A stretch of 10,348 nt of DNA from Candidatus Sulfotelmatobacter sp. (GTDB taxonomy: Bacteria > Acidobacteriota > Terriglobia > Terriglobales > Acidobacteriaceae). The notes beneath the pieces were generated by a model. That model worked only from the letters and a program-made list of their open reading frames with translations. It ran no database searches and had not been told where the DNA came from. The position numbers and the translations under genes were made by a program. Shown in pieces: positions 6,001 through 10,348 of this stretch (positions are counted from its first letter, which is position 1; every line of letters begins with the position of its first letter). Location: contig JASHRB010000606.1 in the NCBI GenBank assembly GCA_030037575.1, positions 1 to 10,348 on the forward strand. The letters are read 5' to 3'.

Positions 6001-6708
6001 CCGGGTGAACGACTGAGTTCGGTGCTGAGGCGAGCGGGAGGATTTGCTCCGGGAGCGTATCCATACGGTTCGGTGTTGGTGCGGTCGGAAGTTCAGAAAC
6101 TGGAGATGCGATCGTATACGGAGCTCGTACAGCGCGTGCGCCAGCAGCAAACACAGCTCCAGCTGACGGCAACCAGTACCAGCGATCCCGACCAGAAACT
6201 TTCCGCGGAATCGGCGCTAACTCAGTGGCAGACGACTCTGGATAATCTGGTGAGTTCGCCGCCGACGGGTCGGGTGACGATTCAAGTTTCGCCTAACATA
6301 AAGGCCTGGGCCAACACCTCCCGCGATATTACGGTGAGGGCGGGAGACGTTCTGGTGGTGCCGAAGCGGCCGAGCTATGTGCTGGTGCAGGGACAAGTGT
6401 ACGGGCCGACGGCTGTGGCCTATCGTCCGGGCAAGAGCGCGCGCTGGTACTTAACGCAGGCGGGCGGGACGACAAACATGGCCAACAAAAGAGCCACATT
6501 TGTGATTCGCGCCGACGGAACTGTGATCAGCAATCACAGCGGTGGCTGGGTGACGGGGGATTCGCTGGGTGTGTCTTTGCAGCCGGGCGATATGGTTGTG
6601 GTCCCCGAAAAAGCGCTGGGTGGACCGCCGATTTGGAAAACGCTCTTTGCGAATGCTCAAGTCCTAAGCTCGATTACAACGAGCGCGATTCTGGCTGCGG
6701 CATATTAA
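3031..6708 (+). CDS. Large SLBB-domain polysaccharide export protein (Wza/OtnA-like outer-membrane channel)
   Basis: A 1225-aa secreted protein expected to form the periplasmic/outer-membrane conduit for an exopolysaccharide. Residues 1-35 are a signal peptide (RLRK, then a hydrophobic core, cut near YA-Q). A helical region to about 180 is followed by a Gln/Pro-rich stretch (192-235, including a Q run) and a Gly/Tyr/Asn/Ser-rich low-complexity stretch (261-361). The Poly_export domain starts at YVLGAGDGVSINLWG (443-457). Seven SLBB-type 'GxVxxPGxY' motifs follow near 524, 607, 701, 792, 883, 979 and 1121. The seventh is degenerate (GQVYGPTAV). A Gln-rich, probably coiled-coil insert occupies 1022-1074. 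The C-terminus (1200-1225) is a hydrophobic or amphipathic segment that could cross the outer membrane, as in Wza. E. coli Wza is about 380 aa, so this is roughly threefold larger. No lipobox is present. It is the first gene of the operon, 10 bases before the PAP2 gene. Confidence 0.9.
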   Translation: MMNLTRPDFAIRLRKVQALFPVWCVVVICSLGGYAQTRQQKPVSQSELARQNMAQVAADTQELALILHRDAGLMVEVKRWIAKDATDHGQIITENDLAEEVIFDRLENDITFRSVVTEIVQKYGYLLPTVNPESPLAKQQDLLMQERVKWITEEEVADREKMKAEQEKLAEQANCDPRTANCAAQNAATPTIQQLPPQQQQQFPGINQYPQAVPGLEPPIEVPPTIPFAPQQPTVPSGNGTDLLRTSGPNTGLGVGQQAQAGGGAGGFSDYGQDTEDQEGGGSYERRSYANGTQTQQAEGGFDEFGDLSLNSDFASDQLGQGVYGSTNRYGNLSGNGYSLYSPSYGSYGNASYGAGNQTNYYDLSVSNAILRENARRAREPLTPNQRLVRRSNPYREIPSLYDMYLQAAARPPSVQRFGMEVFENGTRDLQSIPMDLPVGADYVLGAGDGVSINLWGGVARRFYQVVDHEGRLNLPETGPVMVAGKSLAEAQELVQKTLRTQFRDVSADVSLSRLRTIRVYVVGDVVRPGAYDVGSLSTPLNALFAAGGPTGRGSLRILKHYREDQLVQDVDVYDLLLHGVKGNIARLENGDTVIAPPLGGEVTIEGMVRRPAIYELKDEKTLSDALELAGGLLPTATLRHVEVQRVVAHQKETMLSVDIPLDDSSEQATQQLESFKIQDGDKIRIFPIAPYNQDAVYLEGHVIRPGKYSYKQGMRVTDLIASYKDLLPEPALQYGEIIRLSLPDYRPVVESFSVAGALADPKNAPELDPLDTVQIFGRYDFEDPPTVSVLGEVRAPGTYRTSGDIHLSDAIHLAGGLNPDAQTEDAQVFRQMPDSTLKILNVKLNVALEGSPRDNIMLASRDRVLVHRNAAAADPATVLVKGEVERPGRYPLTAQMTVSDLLAAAGGLKQSADLQTADLTHYVWKNDKQVTGDEQSISLSKVMTGDTSANEVLNNGDVLSVRQVPGWEDLGASIVVRGEVVHPGSYGVRPGERLSSVLRRAGGFAPGAYPYGSVLVRSEVQKLEMRSYTELVQRVRQQQTQLQLTATSTSDPDQKLSAESALTQWQTTLDNLVSSPPTGRVTIQVSPNIKAWANTSRDITVRAGDVLVVPKRPSYVLVQGQVYGPTAVAYRPGKSARWYLTQAGGTTNMANKRATFVIRADGTVISNHSGGWVTGDSLGVSLQPGDMVVVPEKALGGPPIWKTLFANAQVLSSITTSAILAAAY

Positions 6709-6718
6709 GGACTGGTAC

Positions 6719-7540
6719 GTGATCGGGAAGCTGGTTCGCAGGCTGAGGATGATGTGTTTACTGGTGAGCACGACGGTTGCATTCGGGCAGTCGACGGCAA
6801 AGCCCGCGCCAGCGGCTGAGACCACAAGCGGAGCTACGGCGGGGCAGAGCGCAAGCGAAGCACAAACTGCTAATTCGCCGAAGGATTCCGCAACGCAGGA
6901 TTTACCAGACAATCCGCAGCCAGCGCAAGGTTCCGGGCGTTCTGAAAATACACTTCGTGGTTTGCCGCGACAGCTCCTGGACGATCAAATTGGAATGTGG
7001 TCAAGTGCGGTGAGATTCAGGCTGTCGGATGCGACATGGCTGGTTCCGGCAGGAGGGTTTGCGGCGGCACTGTTTGCGACCGATGGCTCCTTGAGCCGGC
7101 ATCTCTCGAATAATCCCAACACACTTCTGCGAGATCGGCATATTTCCGATTACGGCACCTACTCGATGGTAGGCGGAGCCGGCGGGATCTATCTTTTGGG
7201 AATAATGACGCAGAATGAGCACCAGCGCGAAACCGGCTTTCTGAGCGGCGAGGCGACGATTGACGGGCTTGCAGTGGTGGAAGCGCTGAAATACGCGACC
7301 GGCCGGCAACGGCCGTTTCAGGGCGACGGCGACGGAAAGTTCTGGAAGGCCGGAACTTCGTTTCCTTCAGAACACGCAGAGATTTCCTGGGCGATAGCGA
7401 GCATGTTCGCGCATGAGTATCCCAGCCCATTCGTGAAGTTTCTCGCTTACGCCGCTGCAACGACGATCAGCGCGACGCGAGTCACGGCAAAGCAGCATTT
7501 CCCTCGGACGTGTTTGTGGGCGCTGCGATCGGATACCTGA
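6719..7540 (+). CDS. PAP2-family phosphatase domain, N-terminal part of a PAP2-Wzi fusion (frameshifted)
   Basis: A secreted phosphatase domain of the PAP2 superfamily, likely acting in the periplasm on a lipid phosphate or pyrophosphate such as the undecaprenyl carrier (inferred from context). Start is GTG at 6719. TAAGGA (6706-6711) overlaps the upstream TAA stop and gives 7-base spacing. Residues 1-23 are a signal peptide ending AFG, followed by an Ala/Pro/Ser/Thr-rich linker to about 75. The PAP2 motifs are K191-x6-R198-P199 (KYATGRQRP), P216-S-E-H219 (usually PSGH), and R254-x5-H260. After QHFP the frame drifts to PRTCLWALRSDT and stops, whereas the other frame continues SDVFVGAAIGYLTSEYVYR, the normal continuation of motif 3 with its Asp. 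The last 11 residues here are therefore out of frame, and the real protein goes on into 7510-9348. Confidence 0.8.
   Translation: MIGKLVRRLRMMCLLVSTTVAFGQSTAKPAPAAETTSGATAGQSASEAQTANSPKDSATQDLPDNPQPAQGSGRSENTLRGLPRQLLDDQIGMWSSAVRFRLSDATWLVPAGGFAAALFATDGSLSRHLSNNPNTLLRDRHISDYGTYSMVGGAGGIYLLGIMTQNEHQRETGFLSGEATIDGLAVVEALKYATGRQRPFQGDGDGKFWKAGTSFPSEHAEISWAIASMFAHEYPSPFVKFLAYAAATTISATRVTAKQHFPRTCLWALRSDT
7499..7503 (+). other. Frameshift site between PAP2 and Wzi parts
   Basis: The sequence CAT TTC CCT CGG ACG should read CAT TTC CCC TCG GAC GTG (H F P S D V). One C is missing from the CCC run at 7501-7503. The break falls between the catalytic His260 and the conserved Asp four residues later in PAP2 motif 3. 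Adding one base yields a continuous protein of about 876 aa. Confidence 0.8.
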
Positions 7541-9348
7541 CAAGCGAATACGTTTATCGCAAGCATCACGACCCGGATTTGCCGGGCGGACCGTGGGAGC
7601 TTCCGGCGGTGCGGCAGGATGGTCCGGGGCACTGGCAGGCGAAAGATATGGGTTCGCCGTATGTGCCGCTGGATAGCTGGATTTATCCAGCGATGGATCG
7701 TTTGACCGGAATGGGCTACATTCACACGGGATTCGCGGATATGCGGCCCTGGACGCGCATGGAATGTGCGCGGCAAATTGAAGAAGCAGGAGACAGTATT
7801 TCGCAAGATGTCGCCGATGAAAGCGAAGCAGCACGCCTTTTCCGCGAACTGCGGACGGAATTCAAGCCAGAATTGGATTTGCTGGGCGGTGGAGACAACG
7901 CCGATTTTCGGGTGGAGTCGGTTTACACGCGAGGCATGGAAATTGCCGGCAAGCCGCTGACCGATAGTTATCACTTTGGTGAGACGATTACAAATGATTT
8001 TGGCCGGCCAGAGGAGCAAGGGTTTAATGATGTTTCAGGAATGTCGGGATGGGCGGCAGCTGGTCCGTTTATAGCTTATGCGCGCGGGGAATACCAGCAT
8101 GCGCCGTCGGCACCGGCATTGCCGTTGACCGCGCGGGACACGATATCGCATGAGGACTTCAGCCAACTTGCGTCCCTGATTCCGATGCCGCCAGTTCCTC
8201 CGGACACGCCAATTCCGGCATTCAACGAAGGGAGGTTCCTGGACGCATACGTTGGAATGAATTTTTCCGATTGGCAGATTTCCTACGGAAATCAAAGCTT
8301 GTGGTGGGGGCCATCGCAAGGTGGGGCGCTGATGTTCAGCGACAATGCACAGCCGATGAGGATGTTCCGCGTGGACCGGGTTACACCGTTCAGGCTGCCG
8401 AGTTTTCTTGGAGTGATTGGACCGATGCGTGTGGAGGGTTATGTTGGCCAATATTCCGGATACGACCTGGTGCTGGCCCCAGTTCCGATCGGCTTGGCAG
8501 GCACGTACGGACAGCCCGTGAATCCGCAGCCGATCGATCATGGCGAGCGAGTCAGTTTCAAGCCGACATCGAATTTGGAGATTGGGCTGTCACGCACAAC
8601 GGACTATGGTGGTCCGGGATATCCTTTAACTGCGCACAACTTTTTGAGAAGCGTATTCTCAACAGGCAATACCTTGCCTGGAAATGCAAGCAAGCCGGGA
8701 GCGCGCCGGTCGGGGCTGGATTTCAGCTATCGGCTTCCGGGAATGCGCAACGGGGCAACTTTCTATGCCGAGGGCATGGCCGAGCATGACGAGGTCACTC
8801 CCCTGCTGGGGCCCGATGTTGCCGCCTGGTTTGCCGGGCTGTACATTCCAACTTTGCCGGGAGTTCGGAAGATGGATCTTCGGCTGGAGGGAGGGTATAC
8901 CGATCCTCCATACGGCGGTGGCGACATTTCGCATGGCGCATTTTATTGGGATGACACCTGGATCACGGGATTCCAGAACGCGGGCCATTTGATGGGAAGC
9001 TGGATGGGTCGCCAAGGACAGGGAGCGCAAGTCTCAACGACGTATTGGCTGGGACACCGAGACAAACTGCAATTCGGTTTCAGACATCAGAAAGTGAGTC
9101 GACAACTGGTTGCGGATCCCATGGATACGGCGATATCGCAGGGCGGCAACCTTACTGATGCGAATATGCGCGCAGAGTTTTGGGCGGGCCCAATGTTTAG
9201 CGTGGCGGCCCTGGTGCAATACGAGACATGGAATTATGCGGTGATTGCGTTGACCCGGCAATCGAACGTGACTTCTTCGCTACAGTTAAGTTTCTGGCCG
9301 AAGCCGTTGCGTGGAAAAAATCAGGATGGAGATGCAGGACAGCAGTGA
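7510..9348 (+). CDS. Wzi-type capsule assembly outer-membrane protein, C-terminal part of a PAP2-Wzi fusion
   Basis: The first residues (FVGAAIGYLTSEYVYRKHHD) complete the PAP2 domain, so the GTG at 7510 is an internal valine codon and not a real start. After a short linker comes YVPLDSWIYPAMDRL...MRPWTRMECAR (about 315-358 of the repaired protein), the conserved entry segment of Wzi-like proteins. The rest is a Wzi-type barrel: aromatic and Gly-rich alternating strands such as FSDWQISYGNQSLWWGPSQG, MRMFRVDRVTPFRLP, VGQYSGYD, GLDFSYRLPGM and a final strand SLQLSFWP near the end. Wzi proteins are outer-membrane lectin-like barrels that help hold capsule on the surface. Here it would serve the polymer exported by the upstream SLBB protein. 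Stop is TGA at 9346-9348, 28 bases before the Wzz-like gene. The fusion is visible directly once the frame is repaired; function is from family knowledge. Confidence 0.8.
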   Translation: MFVGAAIGYLTSEYVYRKHHDPDLPGGPWELPAVRQDGPGHWQAKDMGSPYVPLDSWIYPAMDRLTGMGYIHTGFADMRPWTRMECARQIEEAGDSISQDVADESEAARLFRELRTEFKPELDLLGGGDNADFRVESVYTRGMEIAGKPLTDSYHFGETITNDFGRPEEQGFNDVSGMSGWAAAGPFIAYARGEYQHAPSAPALPLTARDTISHEDFSQLASLIPMPPVPPDTPIPAFNEGRFLDAYVGMNFSDWQISYGNQSLWWGPSQGGALMFSDNAQPMRMFRVDRVTPFRLPSFLGVIGPMRVEGYVGQYSGYDLVLAPVPIGLAGTYGQPVNPQPIDHGERVSFKPTSNLEIGLSRTTDYGGPGYPLTAHNFLRSVFSTGNTLPGNASKPGARRSGLDFSYRLPGMRNGATFYAEGMAEHDEVTPLLGPDVAAWFAGLYIPTLPGVRKMDLRLEGGYTDPPYGGGDISHGAFYWDDTWITGFQNAGHLMGSWMGRQGQGAQVSTTYWLGHRDKLQFGFRHQKVSRQLVADPMDTAISQGGNLTDANMRAEFWAGPMFSVAALVQYETWNYAVIALTRQSNVTSSLQLSFWPKPLRGKNQDGDAGQQ

Positions 9349-9376
9349 AGCGTATCCGGCAAACGCATTGAGCTGA

Positions 9377-10348
9377 ATGGCGACCAAAGAAATCACGAAG
9401 CGGGACGCGAGATTTGTCGATCCTGACCTTGAGTCAGAGTTGGTGATTGAGGCAGAGGAGGGATCGATTCGTCGGGGCCGATGGATAGCACGGCTTGCGT
9501 TGCTTTGGAGAGAGAGAGAATTCTTGTTTTGGTGCACTGCGGTCGGCCTCGTGCTGTCGACTTTGATCGCGCTGCTGGTTCCAGTGCGCTACACTTCGAC
9601 GACACGCCTTATGCCGCCGGATCAAGCCGGCCAGGGCATTGCTTCGATGTTAGCGGCATTAGGAAAGAATGACGATCTGGGCGCGATAGGTGGAGAGTTG
9701 TTCGGCCTCAAGACGTCGGGCGATTTGTTTGTAGGCGTGCTGCGCAGCCGCACCGTCGAGGACGCCGTTATTGCTAAGTTTGATCTGCGAAAAGTCTACG
9801 GAGTGAGCCAGAACGAAGACGCGATGAAAGTTCTGGAAGGACGCACGGATGTTACTTCCGATCGGAAGAGCGGGATTATCACCATCAAGGTAAGCGATCA
9901 TGACCGCAACCGCGCCTCGGGTATGGCACGCGAGTATGTAGATGCGCTGAATCAGGCGGTGATCACCCTGAACACTTCCTCGGCTCATAAGGAGCGGGTT
10001 TTTCTGGAAGACCGGCTGGTGGGAGTACAGAAGGATCTGGAAGCGGCAGAACAGAATTTCAGCAAGTTCGCCAGCCAGAACACTGCAATCGATGTGAAAG
10101 AACAAGGACGGGCAATGATCGGCGCAGCGGCAGAGTTAGAGGGGCAGCTGATCGCGGCCGAGACCGAACTCCAGGGTCTGCAACAAATCTATACGCCGAA
10201 CAATGTTCGCATCCGCTCGCTACAGGCGCGCGTTGAAGAATATCGGCGACAACTGCAGAAGATGGGAGGTAAGAGTACAGCTACTGCCCAGGCGGGAATT
10301 TCTTCGGGGGAGGAGGGCACTGGCGACAATGCGGATTTATATCCCTCG
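9377..10348 (+). CDS. Wzz/GumC-type polysaccharide chain-length determinant, partial
   Basis: Open from the ATG at 9377 to the window edge (324 codons, 3' end missing). An in-frame TGA directly before the ATG fixes it as the first possible start, although the ribosome-binding site is weak. A cytoplasmic N-terminus of about 48 residues is followed by a membrane helix at about 49-70 (FLFWCTAVGLVLSTLIALLV). Then comes the Wzz signature PVRYTSTTRLMPP. The periplasmic domain includes SRTVEDAVIAKFDL, SGIITIKVSDHDRNRASGMA and a long coiled coil (about 205-298), ending with IYTPNNVRIRSLQARVEEYR, a typical GumC/Wzz segment. These inner-membrane proteins set polymer length and contact the outer-membrane exporter. 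A second membrane helix, and possibly a BY-kinase domain, would lie beyond the window. It is the third gene of the export operon. Confidence 0.9.
   Translation, partial: MATKEITKRDARFVDPDLESELVIEAEEGSIRRGRWIARLALLWREREFLFWCTAVGLVLSTLIALLVPVRYTSTTRLMPPDQAGQGIASMLAALGKNDDLGAIGGELFGLKTSGDLFVGVLRSRTVEDAVIAKFDLRKVYGVSQNEDAMKVLEGRTDVTSDRKSGIITIKVSDHDRNRASGMAREYVDALNQAVITLNTSSAHKERVFLEDRLVGVQKDLEAAEQNFSKFASQNTAIDVKEQGRAMIGAAAELEGQLIAAETELQGLQQIYTPNNVRIRSLQARVEEYRRQLQKMGGKSTATAQAGISSGEEGTGDNADLYPS

Noticed and set aside
5611..6150. Minus-strand 179-codon open frame inside the export gene
   Set aside because: An Arg/His/Gln-rich shadow of the SLBB coding sequence with no ribosome-binding site or recognisable domain.

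Overview
The window looks like a chromosomal piece of a moderately GC-rich bacterium, most likely an Acidobacteriota (Terriglobia-type). I infer this from three things: very large SLBB export proteins, a PAP2 phosphatase joined to a Wzi-like barrel, and short dispersed repeats ending in 'CGaAATGAC'. No taxonomic marker gene is present, so this is a judgement and not a proof.

Left part (1-2439, minus strand): a two-gene operon. A ROK-family sugar kinase (1450-2439) is followed, with a 4-base ATGA stop/start overlap, by a serine hydrolase of the class C beta-lactamase/esterase fold. The hydrolase gene is broken by a one-base frameshift near 824-825. It also carries an in-frame insert (about 498-602) containing a dispersed repeat. 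A related repeat lies just downstream (121-166), next to an orphan open frame (42-194) that could be the tail of another minus-strand gene. A ROK kinase with a serine hydrolase would suit amino-sugar or cell-wall-sugar salvage, but the substrate cannot be read from the sequence.

Middle (2440-3030): a 591-base divergent intergenic region. It holds a candidate extended -10 promoter and a perfect 7-bp hairpin in front of the kinase. On the plus strand it has a consensus -10 hexamer, a segment loosely resembling a c-di-GMP-I riboswitch core, and a 45-codon small ORF with a good Shine-Dalgarno.

Right part (3031-10348, plus strand): an exopolysaccharide/capsule export operon. First comes a 1225-aa outer-membrane export protein with a Poly_export domain and seven SLBB-type motifs (Wza/OtnA-like). 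Next is a signal-peptide-bearing PAP2 phosphatase that reads, across a one-base frameshift at 7499-7503, into a Wzi-type outer-membrane barrel, so PAP2 and Wzi form one protein of about 876 aa. Last is a Wzz/GumC-type chain-length regulator that runs off the window. Together they supply inner-membrane length control, lipid-carrier-type phosphatase activity, the export channel and surface anchoring of one polysaccharide.

Both frameshifts are repaired by adding one C to a short C-run (plus strand), which raises the possibility of assembly error instead of gene decay. I see no convincing new defence, mobile or RNA system. The leader region and the PAP2-Wzi fusion are the most rewarding places to look further.
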